Source of the DNA: DATFVA01 sp963839165 | GTDB lineage: Bacteria > Bacteroidota > Ignavibacteria > Ignavibacteriales > Ignavibacteriaceae | Assembly (NCBI GenBank): GCA_963839165.1 | Contig: CAWIUG010000005.1 | Span: 620,001-684,000 of the forward strand | Direction: 5' to 3' | DNA length: 64,000 nucleotides | Shown here: positions 56,681 through 64,000 of the stretch, piece by piece | Layout: every line of letters begins with the position of its first letter | How positions within the stretch are numbered: position 1 is the first letter of the stretch | Program-made: the position numbers and the translations under genes | The notes under the pieces: generated by a model | Databases searched by the model: none | Told to the model about the DNA's origin: nothing | Seen by the model: only the letters and a program-made list of their open reading frames with translations

Positions 56681-58027
56681 TCAATCTCTCGAAATGTTAT
56701 AATCCCTGATCTTGCTGTTCAATGTAGGTTTAGATATTCCCAGGATTGTATAAGCCTTTTTTTTATTCCAGTGTACCGAGTTCAGGACATCAGTAATATG
56801 TTCTTTTTCAACCTGGGCAAGCGAAAGATTATGGCGCTCACATACAACATCTTTTTCCGGATTCTCCTGAAGGAGCACGTTTTCTTTCTCGAGTACATCT
56901 CCTTTAGAAAGTACAACAGCCTGGAGAAGAATATTTTCCAACTCCCTCACATTTCCTATCCATGGATATTTCTGAAGCATTTCCATAACTTCGAAAGGAA
57001 TCTTACGGACTTTTTTATGAAGTTCATTATTTATTTTCTTCAGAAAATGCACAACAAGCTCAGGTATATCCTCTTTCCGCTCGCGAAGAGGAGGAATAAG
57101 AATAGATAAAACCTTCAGCCTGTAGTATAAATCCTCCCTGAACTTTCCCTTGCTCACCAATTCTTCGAGGTTCTTATTGGTTGCAGTTATAATTCTTGCT
57201 TTCATCGGAAGGGGGATTTCACCTCCGACTTTATCAAACTCTCTTTCCTGGATTACCCTGAGAAGCTTAACCTGAAGATCAGCGGATATCTCTGATATTT
57301 CATCAAGGAAGATAGTTCCTTCTCCCGCGAGTTCGAATTTCCCCTTTTTGTCTTTAACGGCTCCAGTGAAGGATCCCCTGACGTGACCGAACAATTCACT
57401 TTCCAGAAGAGTTTCAGATAAGGCTGTACAGTTTACCGGAATGAACGGTTGGTCTTTAGTAATGCCTGAATAATGTATTACCCTTGAAATTAGTTCTTTA
57501 CCCGTCCCGCTCTCTCCCTGCACAAGTACAGTAACTCTATTCATCGAAACCTGTCCTACCAGCTTGAATATTTCCTTCATCTGGCGTGATTTACCAATAG
57601 ATTTATTCTTTATATCATATTTTTCAAAATCCTCTTCGATTGCTACCGCAAGCCTTTCACTGAGACTCTTACTCTCCAAAGAACGCTTTATGAGTGCTTT
57701 GAACCTGGGCGTATCAATAGGTTTTTCAATATAATCATAAGCCCCAAGCTGCATAGCCTTAATAGTAGTATCAATATCCTCATACGCCGTCATAATAATA
57801 CAGGGAATATTGCTATCAATTCTTTTTACTTGCTCAAGAACCTCAAGTCCGTTGAGCTCAGGCATTTTCAGATCTGTAATCACAAGATCGGGATGTAAAC
57901 TATGAACATATTGAATACCCTCTATACCATTCGAAGCTGTAGCTACCTCATAATTCATTGACGATAAGAAAATCTTCAATGACTGCAGGATAGAGGTTTC
58001 GTCATCTATTAAAAGTATTTTTTCCAT
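56681..58027 (-). CDS. NtrC-family sigma-54-dependent response regulator
   Basis: 448 residues. Receiver domain (LLIDDETS, phosphoacceptor in LVITDLKMPELNG, KPI); AAA+ domain with Walker A GESGTGKE, the sigma-54 contact loop GSFTGA (serine variant of GAFTGA), Walker B GTIFLDEI and the arginine region FREDLYYRL; and a C-terminal Fis-type helix-turn-helix (NKKKAYTILGISKPTLNSKI). It activates sigma-54 promoters when phosphorylated. The kinase gene ends three bases upstream. The sigma-54-like site before csgE makes the curli operon a candidate target. Confidence 0.95.
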   Translation of the reverse strand: MEKILLIDDETSILQSLKIFLSSMNYEVATASNGIEGIQYVHSLHPDLVITDLKMPELNGLEVLEQVKRIDSNIPCIIMTAYEDIDTTIKAMQLGAYDYIEKPIDTPRFKALIKRSLESKSLSERLAVAIEEDFEKYDIKNKSIGKSRQMKEIFKLVGQVSMNRVTVLVQGESGTGKELISRVIHYSGITKDQPFIPVNCTALSETLLESELFGHVRGSFTGAVKDKKGKFELAGEGTIFLDEISEISADLQVKLLRVIQEREFDKVGGEIPLPMKARIITATNKNLEELVSKGKFREDLYYRLKVLSILIPPLRERKEDIPELVVHFLKKINNELHKKVRKIPFEVMEMLQKYPWIGNVRELENILLQAVVLSKGDVLEKENVLLQENPEKDVVCERHNLSLAQVEKEHITDVLNSVHWNKKKAYTILGISKPTLNSKIRDYNISRD

Positions 58028-58030
58028 ATA

Positions 58031-59878
58031 TCAAGCCAGTGGTAAGGAAATCTGAAAAATAGTATTTCCCGGTTCAGAAAAAATTAATGAAATAGAACCA
58101 TTATGATTTTCAATGATCTGCTGTACTATCGACAATCCCAGTCCGGTTCCGGTTTGTTTAGATGTATAAAATGGCTCAAAAATCCTTTTAGAGGATTTTA
58201 TCCCACAACCTGTATCGCGGAAAAATATCCTGTGCATCTTTCTTTTACTATCAAGTACTGACAGAAATTCAATCTCACCTTCTGATCCAATCGCATCGAT
58301 ACTATTCTCGATCAGCTGGTGGAATATTGTTTTAAGTTCGCCCGGATCTCCCTTAACTGGAATCTCAGTTATCTGGTTGATGATTCTGATTTTCTTTGAC
58401 TCTAACACTGGTTGAAGAAGATCAATTACCTGTTTCAGAATTTCACCAGGAGACACATTTTGAAAAATTGTTTCCCGTTGTCTGGAAAACTGAAGCACAT
58501 CCTTTAAAAGACCTTCAAGCCGCTTTATTTCTGTATTGATAATCTGGAAAGATTCTGAATATTCATCACCATTCAGCTGCTCCGTCAGCACGTCTATATT
58601 CAATTTTATCGCAGTCAAAGGAGATTTGATCTCGTGGGACAAGTAACTTGTCATTCTCCCGAGCGAAGCGAGAGTCTCTGAGCGTTTTAATTTTTCCTCA
58701 GCTTCTTTCTTTTCAGTAATATCCTGCTTAACAGCGACGAAGTGGGTTATTTCCCCTTCTCCATTTTTAATAGGTGAAACAATAACATGTTCTCTGAAAA
58801 AGGTGCCATCCTTCTTCTGATTTGTAAATTCTCCAGTCCATTCATTACCGGAGAGTATGGCCGCCCATATCTCTGCATATTCGTCAGGTGAATGGCTGAC
58901 TGATCTAAGCAGGCGTGATGTCTTTCCTATTATTTCTTCGGAAGTATATCCGGTTACTTCAACAAACCTGGGATTTACATATTCAATAATTCCCTGTTTA
59001 TCGGTTATAATGATTGCCGCGGGATTTTGTTCTACTGCTTTCGAAAGCTTACGAAAAGTCTCTTCGGATTTCAGCTGTTCGGTAATGTCCCTTGCGATAC
59101 CAATGTTGCCGATAGGCTCACCCTTATCGTTCTTAACAACGGAAGTCTCAAGCTTAATATGAAACCTTTCTCCGCTTTTAGTAACATTTACCAGCTCTCC
59201 ATTCCATCTTGAACCGCCTTTAATCAGTATGCAAGGATTTTGCTGATCTTCATGAAGGATTGCCGGTGTTTGCCCCAGCACTTCTTTTTCGCTGTAGCCG
59301 TATCTTTTAAGGAATGCCTGGTTGGCAAATATAAATCTGTCTTCTTTATTGGTTATACTTACCATTTCGGAGATGCTGTTAATCGAATGTCCCAGCAGCT
59401 TCAGTTGTTCGTTTTTTCCTTCCTCAACCGATAAATCCTGGACCATAAGGATGGAGTAGATCAGGTTTCCATCTTCACTTCTAATTGCCGCGGAATGAAC
59501 TTGCACCGGAACTATTTCTCCGGTTGAGCTGATGTATCTTTTTTTAATTTCATAAGTGTCTATTTCCCCATTCTGCACTTTAGTCATATATTGAAATGTG
59601 GAACCAAGATCTGTTGAGAAGGTTATCTGCCGGACATCCTTTCCGGTAATCTCAAGCAGTGAATATTTTAAGATGTCGCAGAATTTCTGATTTGCGTCAA
59701 TTATCTTCCAAAATGGACTAATAACGGCGATGCCGAGAGGGGCATTTTCAAAAACGAGTCTGAATTTTTCTTCATACTCATGAGGTAACGCAAATGAAGT
59801 TTTTATGGAATAGACATTATTATTATGCGGATCTCTGCATTCAAGTGCACCCTCTGTACTGCTGATCCTTGTGTTCAT
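58031..59878 (-). CDS. PAS-domain sensor histidine kinase (NtrB-like)
   Basis: 615 residues, no membrane segment. Three PAS domains at about 30-155, 160-280 and 285-400 (FENAPLGIAVISPFWKIID, NKEDRFIFANQAFLKRYGYS, TDKQGIIEYVNPRFVEVTGYTSEEI), the phosphoacceptor YLSHEIKSPLTAI near 420, and an HATPase with N-box QLIENSIDAIG, RDTGCGI and GTGLGLSIV. The cysteine in RDTGCGI is common in NtrB-like kinases. A cytosolic sensor, probably of redox or small ligands through PAS. Partner of the NtrC-type regulator immediately downstream. Confidence 0.94.
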   Translation of the reverse strand: MNTRISSTEGALECRDPHNNNVYSIKTSFALPHEYEEKFRLVFENAPLGIAVISPFWKIIDANQKFCDILKYSLLEITGKDVRQITFSTDLGSTFQYMTKVQNGEIDTYEIKKRYISSTGEIVPVQVHSAAIRSEDGNLIYSILMVQDLSVEEGKNEQLKLLGHSINSISEMVSITNKEDRFIFANQAFLKRYGYSEKEVLGQTPAILHEDQQNPCILIKGGSRWNGELVNVTKSGERFHIKLETSVVKNDKGEPIGNIGIARDITEQLKSEETFRKLSKAVEQNPAAIIITDKQGIIEYVNPRFVEVTGYTSEEIIGKTSRLLRSVSHSPDEYAEIWAAILSGNEWTGEFTNQKKDGTFFREHVIVSPIKNGEGEITHFVAVKQDITEKKEAEEKLKRSETLASLGRMTSYLSHEIKSPLTAIKLNIDVLTEQLNGDEYSESFQIINTEIKRLEGLLKDVLQFSRQRETIFQNVSPGEILKQVIDLLQPVLESKKIRIINQITEIPVKGDPGELKTIFHQLIENSIDAIGSEGEIEFLSVLDSKRKMHRIFFRDTGCGIKSSKRIFEPFYTSKQTGTGLGLSIVQQIIENHNGSISLIFSEPGNTIFQISLPLA

Positions 59879-60265
59879 CAGAATACCCCTTTTAAATTAA
59901 TTTCAGAATTTCCCAATACCCTTTTCCAGTGCGCTAATTAATCAAAATTTCACTGTAATTAGATATGAACATAATCATTTCCAATTATAAATTCTATAAA
60001 AACCCGTGCCAAACGGTTAAATAATTTTACCTTTCAGATAATAGCTATAATATGCTCTAATCTAATATTTCGGAAAACGCAGGAAGCCACAATATTTTTT
60101 ACTGTCTCGCTATGATATATTCTGATGTCCTTTTTCTCAAAATGTAATACTAAGACACTCAGAGTTGAGCTCAATCGGTTGTAAATCAGAATTAAATTTT
60201 TCTAATAAGGGTAAAAACTTTATTTTAGATTTATAATTTCAAATGTTTACTACCGAGGGCATTCA
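59879..60265. other. Intergenic region between divergent kinase and coaD
   Basis: 387 AT-rich bases without a gene. They must contain promoters for the leftward kinase operon and for rightward coaD. At 59996-60012 the minus strand has TTGGCACG, a perfect -24 sigma-54 half, but the expected -12 GC is absent. GAGGGC precedes the coaD start as ribosome site. Confidence 0.5.
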
Positions 60266-60742
60266 ATGAAAAAAGTAATTTATCCTGGAACCTTTGATCC
60301 TGTCACCTACGGTCATATCGATATAATAAAAAGAGCAAAAGAACTATTTGACGCGGTTGTTGTAACTGTGGCAGTTAATCCCGGTAAGACCCCGCTTTTC
60401 ACACTTGAAGAGAGGGTGCATATGCTGAATGAAAGTTTAAAGGAATATGATAATATCATTGTCGATTCGTTTGACGGACTTGTTGTTGAACATGCGCACC
60501 AGGTAGGCGCATTAGGAATTATCAGAGGTCTGCGCGCTGTAAGCGATTTTGAGTATGAATTTCAGATGGCGCTTATGAACCGTAAGCTCGCCAAGGATAT
60601 CGCAACAGTTTTTCTGATGCCCGGAGAAAGATATACATACCTTAATTCCTCCATTGTACGCGATCTGGCAGGACTTCACAGCGACGTCAGCGAATTTGTT
60701 CCACCTGTAGTGGTAGCTAAACTAAAAGAAAAATTTCAATAA
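60266..60742 (+). CDS. coaD: Phosphopantetheine adenylyltransferase
   Basis: 158 residues, full length. The nucleotidyltransferase motif YPGTFDPVTYGHIDII at the start, the RGLRAVSDFEYEFQMALMNR segment and the YTYLNSSIVRDLA ending identify CoaD. It transfers AMP from ATP to 4'-phosphopantetheine, the fourth step of coenzyme A synthesis. The glycosyltransferase gene begins nine bases later in the same direction. Confidence 0.96.
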   Translation: MKKVIYPGTFDPVTYGHIDIIKRAKELFDAVVVTVAVNPGKTPLFTLEERVHMLNESLKEYDNIIVDSFDGLVVEHAHQVGALGIIRGLRAVSDFEYEFQMALMNRKLAKDIATVFLMPGERYTYLNSSIVRDLAGLHSDVSEFVPPVVVAKLKEKFQ

Positions 60743-60750
60743 AGTCACAT

Positions 60751-61671
60751 TTGCAATTTTCAGTTATCATACCGACCCATAATAGAAACTGGGTGTTAAA
60801 AGAGACCATAGATTCGGTATTAAATCAGAGTTTCAAAGATTTTGAAATAATAGTAGTCGATGATGGATCTACAGACAACACTTTAGAAATCCTGAATTCA
60901 TACGGCAGCAGGATCAAAACAATTTCACAGGTTAACAGTGGAGGACCACTAGCACGAAATAACGGAGCCAGGAATGCATCGGGTAAATACCTGGTATTCC
61001 TCGATGATGATGATCTTTTCTTTCCTTATACGCTGGAACTATATAACAAAGTGATCTTATGCCAGGATTCCCCTCCCTTCCTGATGGGACAGCCAGTTTT
61101 CTTTACTCCGCCTGCCAAGTGCAAACCAGAAAAGAATTTTAACGACATAAAATTTACCGCCTACAAAAATTTTTATGTTAAGGACAGGGCGACATTTACT
61201 TCATGCAGCATGATAGTTATCAGGAAAGATATTTTTACGGAGGTAGGAGGCTTCTATGAATTACATGAAAAAGAAAGAAGACATATGCATGATGATTTCG
61301 GCTTTCTTTTAAAAATAGGTGCTTATTCCCCTTCAGTCGTTATCTTCTCACCGGCGCTGTTTGGATACAGGGTACATTCAACTAATAGTGTCAGAAGCAT
61401 AGAAAATGTGCTTTCCAGTATTACCTACCTGGCAGAAGAAGAGAAGAAGGGTTCATTCAAGAAATATGCTGGCACCTTATCGGGAAGGTACCTTATCATC
61501 GGAAGTACCGCATTATTCTGGATAAAGAAGTCGATCAGGAACAAATCTTACAAAGGTGTATTCCCTCTATTGTCGAGGTCATTTCCAATGATAATTGCAG
61601 CAGTATATCAAAAGATTCTGCTTAAATCGAGAGGGAAGAAACCATATGAGAGAATCAGTGCTGATTCCTAA
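60751..61671 (+). CDS. Family 2 glycosyltransferase
   Basis: 306 residues with a TTG start. The GT-A fold is clear: FSVIIPTHNRNWVLKETIDSVLNQ, IIVVDDGSTDNT, ARNNGARNASGKYLVFLDDDD (metal-binding DXD) and the acceptor-side HDDFGFLL. No strong membrane anchor; a basic C-terminus may associate with the membrane. Probably adds a sugar to a surface glycan. Its 3' end overlaps the convergent HAD gene by 17 bases. Confidence 0.9.
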   Translation: MQFSVIIPTHNRNWVLKETIDSVLNQSFKDFEIIVVDDGSTDNTLEILNSYGSRIKTISQVNSGGPLARNNGARNASGKYLVFLDDDDLFFPYTLELYNKVILCQDSPPFLMGQPVFFTPPAKCKPEKNFNDIKFTAYKNFYVKDRATFTSCSMIVIRKDIFTEVGGFYELHEKERRHMHDDFGFLLKIGAYSPSVVIFSPALFGYRVHSTNSVRSIENVLSSITYLAEEEKKGSFKKYAGTLSGRYLIIGSTALFWIKKSIRNKSYKGVFPLLSRSFPMIIAAVYQKILLKSRGKKPYERISADS

Positions 61672-62353
61672 AAGGTACTATTGTAGCTGAATTTTCCGAT
61701 CCTCCTGACGGTACCCCCAAGATCAAATGAAAATAATAAAATATCCTTGCAGGTATAGACTTCTTTTTATGTTTTATGAGAAAGCTTTTAGTACAGGCAT
61801 TCATTAACATAAAATCACCTTTACTATCACCGTAACACACTGTGGAACTGTGATGCAATAAATGAGAAGTTCTTGTTACCTTACGCTCGAAGCTGCATAC
61901 TTCACCCACAATTTTACCTGAATATTTTCTTCCCATTTTCTCAGATACTGTCGCAAAAATTCCATCAACAGGAAGAAGTTCTTTTAATGGTTCAAGAAGG
62001 AAATCAAAATTTGATGATACCAGGTAAATTTCATCTCCCTTTAATTTATAATCGTTGAGCAGTCCGACTATAGCGGGGTTAAAGAAAGGACGGGATACAT
62101 TTGCATTATAGAAGCGTGATGCAATACTATAAACGCTTTCCTCATCCAGTCCCTTAACCATAAGGGAGCAGAGAACTTCCTTAAATCTATGTTCGGAAAT
62201 AAACTTCATCCTGAATGCAATGAATGATGCTGCCGCAAGGAAGGATCTCATTCTTTCATTTTTAGATCTAAGGAAAAAATAAACTGCGGGGAGCAGAGTA
62301 TCCTCATTTGTTATAGTTTTATCAAAATCAAAAAATATTATTTCACCTTGCAA
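61655..62353 (-). CDS. HAD-superfamily IB phosphatase
   Basis: 232 residues. Motif I is FFDFDKTIT with both catalytic aspartates, motif II is VSSNFDF, and motif IV is YGDSKGD. The helical cap insertion follows motif I, as in the IB group that includes phosphoserine phosphatase-like enzymes and lipid- or sugar-phosphate phosphatases. The basic, aromatic C-terminus (HKKKSIPARIFYYFHLILGV) suggests membrane contact. It overlaps the ATP-grasp gene by 11 bases, implying a coupled pathway. Substrate unknown. Confidence 0.88.
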   Translation of the reverse strand: MQGEIIFFDFDKTITNEDTLLPAVYFFLRSKNERMRSFLAAASFIAFRMKFISEHRFKEVLCSLMVKGLDEESVYSIASRFYNANVSRPFFNPAIVGLLNDYKLKGDEIYLVSSNFDFLLEPLKELLPVDGIFATVSEKMGRKYSGKIVGEVCSFERKVTRTSHLLHHSSTVCYGDSKGDFMLMNACTKSFLIKHKKKSIPARIFYYFHLILGVPSGGSENSATIVPFRNQH

Positions 62354-63503
62354 TGAACTGTCTCAGGTTTCGTTTAATATAAAGGGGAATACTTACCAGA
62401 AACGGAAGCACATCATCTTTATAATAATCATCAAATCCATCAACATCTTCCACATAGGACCTGAACAATGAAATATTGCCTGTTCTTAAAACCTGTTTCA
62501 TCACAGCAATACTATCCCCCAGCAGCCATTTATATCTAAGTCCCGTCTGGTATTCGACTACAGGCGGGAAACTTTCGCCCTTAGCCATACGGTATAACAA
62601 ATAGGGAAAATCGACGCCGGAATTTATTGCAAGGCCAAGCGAGCCCCAGAACCGGGGATTCACCTCCAGCAGCCAGCATTCCTTTTTCATTTCATCATAC
62701 TTGAATTCAATCATTGCTACACCCGTAAACCGGACAGATTTCAGAAGCTGTTCGGCATAACATTCCAGGACTTCATTACGGGTACTCATACGAATTGTAC
62801 TGGGGCCTCCCCCCTCCTGTAATTCCCTGAGCCGTTTGTGGGTAAACCTTGCAAGCAATTCACCTTCCTTCATAAGAAGCGAGACTCCATAACCCTCTCC
62901 ACCAACATATTGCTGCAGGATAAATTCATTGTATTCAAATCCATTCAGATGGAGATATTCCCCAAGTTGATTTCCCAAATCATCAGATGTGAGATATTTC
63001 GTTCCTTTTGAAGATGAAGAGAATATTTTTTTAATGACCACAGGTTCTCCGAACTGCCGGGCAAAAGACCGAATATCATTCTCATCTGAAGGAATAATAG
63101 TTTCAGGAACAGGGATACCAAGAGATTTGGCCAGAGAATGAGAACTGCTTTTACTATGCAGACTCATCAATGTGTCATATGAGGAAATTGGAATTTTTAG
63201 ATTCTTCGTTCTGAACCTGTCGATATTTTTTGCCACAGAAAATATCTCCTCTCCTATAGGCATATAAATGTCAGCGCTTTTTGACTGCATCACGATACAG
63301 TCGATAAACTTTTCTTCCTCATAGATGTAGGAAGGATGCGTGAAGCTGGCATGCTTTAGCCTCGAAAATCTACCAATACCGGAATTACTGTCAACTCCGA
63401 ACCTAACACTGATTCCCTTTTTTGCAAGGCTTCTAAGGATGTTATAGGCTATTCTGTCCCAGCCATTTGTGAGTAAAACTTCAGTATGATTATTATTATT
63501 CAT
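62343..63503 (-). CDS. ATP-grasp carboxylate-amine ligase-like protein
   Basis: 386 residues. An N-terminal Rossmann-like domain (EVLLTNGWDRIAYNILRSL) precedes the ATP-grasp fold: PVVIKKIFSSSSKGT, EFILQQYVGGEGYGVSLL, RFTGVAMIEFKYD and the metal site WLLEVNPRFWGSLGLA. The layout matches carbamoylphosphate-synthase-like ATP-grasp proteins found in polysaccharide and natural-product clusters, which join a carboxylate to an amine or other nucleophile. Together with the HAD phosphatase and nearby glycosyltransferase, a surface-glycan decoration role is plausible. Confidence 0.88.
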   Translation of the reverse strand: MNNNNHTEVLLTNGWDRIAYNILRSLAKKGISVRFGVDSNSGIGRFSRLKHASFTHPSYIYEEEKFIDCIVMQSKSADIYMPIGEEIFSVAKNIDRFRTKNLKIPISSYDTLMSLHSKSSSHSLAKSLGIPVPETIIPSDENDIRSFARQFGEPVVIKKIFSSSSKGTKYLTSDDLGNQLGEYLHLNGFEYNEFILQQYVGGEGYGVSLLMKEGELLARFTHKRLRELQEGGGPSTIRMSTRNEVLECYAEQLLKSVRFTGVAMIEFKYDEMKKECWLLEVNPRFWGSLGLAINSGVDFPYLLYRMAKGESFPPVVEYQTGLRYKWLLGDSIAVMKQVLRTGNISLFRSYVEDVDGFDDYYKDDVLPFLVSIPLYIKRNLRQFIAR

Positions 63504-63747
63504 TGAAGCAGGAGATGTGAAATTAAAAGGACAATTAAATAGTGAATTTAAGTGGGTTATGAACCAGGGAACTTCGATATATTTTAGTCATACTTTCGAT
63601 TTCATTATAAATAGTTAGACGAATAATTTTATAAAAATACAATTTATAATTTAAATTAAAAATGGGGAGCTTATTTATTCCGTGCCATTTATCATTCTAT
63701 TTATGCCTATCACGTCAACATAACCTGATTTTTTAAACCTTAGAAGG

Positions 63748-64000
63748 GTGGAAGAAAAATCTAAAAAAGTTATAATCATTGCTCTTCTGGGCAACTTAGC
63801 GATTGCAGTCAGCAAGTTCATAGCGGCAGGCATAACCGGAAGCTCAGCAATCCTCTCAGAGGGTATTCACTCTGTTATAGATACAGGTAATGAAGGGTTA
63901 ATGCTGCTCGGACTGCATATGGCAAAGAAGCCAGCCGATGAACTTCATCCTTTCGGCCGCGGCAAGGAGGTTTATTTCTGGAGCTTTGTCGTAGCAATTA
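63748..64000 (+). CDS. Cation diffusion facilitator transporter, C-terminus beyond window
   Basis: Incomplete: about 84 N-terminal residues before the right edge. GTG start at 63748; the purine-rich AGAAGG lies unusually close, so the start is uncertain, but an in-frame stop at 63721 limits the choice. The first two transmembrane helices and the conserved metal-site region SEGIHSVIDTGNEGLMLLG and HPFGRGKEVYFW identify the CDF family, which exports Zn2+, Fe2+ or Mn2+ by proton exchange. Confidence 0.85.
   Translation, partial: MEEKSKKVIIIALLGNLAIAVSKFIAAGITGSSAILSEGIHSVIDTGNEGLMLLGLHMAKKPADELHPFGRGKEVYFWSFVVAI

Noticed and set aside
59996..60012. TTGGCACG on the minus strand as a sigma-54 promoter of the kinase operon
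   Set aside because: The -24 half is perfect, but the -12 position reads TTTTAT with neither G nor C, so it lacks an essential part.
1..64000. CRISPR arrays, tRNA or rRNA genes, prophage
   Set aside because: Reading both strands gave no spaced direct repeats, no tRNA T-loop/acceptor pattern, no rRNA segments and no phage structural genes.

Overview
The window looks like a piece of chromosome from a bacterium of the Bacteroidota/Chlorobiota/Ignavibacteriota assemblage, most likely Ignavibacteria-like. This is inferred from two proteins with a type IX secretion C-terminal sorting domain of the QNYPNPFNP type, a bacillithiol-biosynthesis gene (bshB1), TonB-receptor/lipoprotein organisation, and A-rich starts with weak Shine-Dalgarno sequences. 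No rRNA, tRNA, CRISPR array, prophage or complete insertion sequence was seen. One structural RNA is clear: the small bacterial SRP RNA on the minus strand at 3288-3375.

Layout. 1-4.4 kb: truncated NhaC-type antiporter, a lipoprotein/sixA mini-operon, SRP RNA and an orphan DNA methyltransferase. 4.4-7.8 kb: a large hybrid histidine kinase. 8.1-18.0 kb: a tricarboxylate cluster on the plus strand, holding an NADP-type isocitrate dehydrogenase-like enzyme, CstA, a degenerate HD protein, a homoaconitase-like aconitase, a PrpD-family dehydratase, a CitD-CitE fusion and CitF. 18.2-19.6 kb: an atypical thioredoxin and an atypical thioredoxin reductase separated by a strong terminator. 19.8-26.2 kb: RecQ, copper handling (HMA-AraC regulator, CopZ, CopA) and BshB1. 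26.5-29.3 kb: two secreted T9SS proteins. 29.5-39.5 kb: amidohydrolase, PrmA, M28 peptidase, PBP4-type DacB, a TatD-radical SAM fusion, a TonB receptor with a lipoprotein, and PurM. 39.6-42.6 kb: CIRCE-hrcA-grpE-dnaJ. 42.6-45.3 kb: ComEA-like, pseudopilin-like and PilM-like proteins and RsmD. 45.6-48.8 kb: an OmpR-type two-component pair. 49.2-55.9 kb: a complete curli (type VIII secretion) locus. 56.0-59.9 kb: a CheW-like protein and an NtrB/NtrC-type pair. 60.3-64 kb: CoaD, a glycosyltransferase, a HAD phosphatase, an ATP-grasp protein and a truncated CDF transporter.

The most unusual system is the curli locus, read csgE-csgF-csgG-csgA-csgB-csgC/H-lipoprotein. CsgE carries an N-terminal LysM domain. 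CsgG carries a C-terminal outer-membrane beta-barrel-like extension. The main curlin is long with irregular, widened repeats. A perfect 12-bp hairpin separates csgA from csgB. A sigma-54-like promoter lies upstream of csgE, directly downstream of genes for a sigma-54 activator and its kinase. Second in interest is the citrate-lyase cluster, which could run from 2-oxoglutarate/isocitrate to citrate to acetate plus oxaloacetate, or the reverse.

Caution: about twelve single-base indels interrupt otherwise well-conserved genes between 20.3 and 55.3 kb (recQ, amidohydrolase, M28, dacB, tatD-rSAM, purM, a sensor kinase, csgE). Many lie in short homopolymers, and each is undone by changing one base. 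I read these as probable consensus errors and annotate each gene over its whole span.
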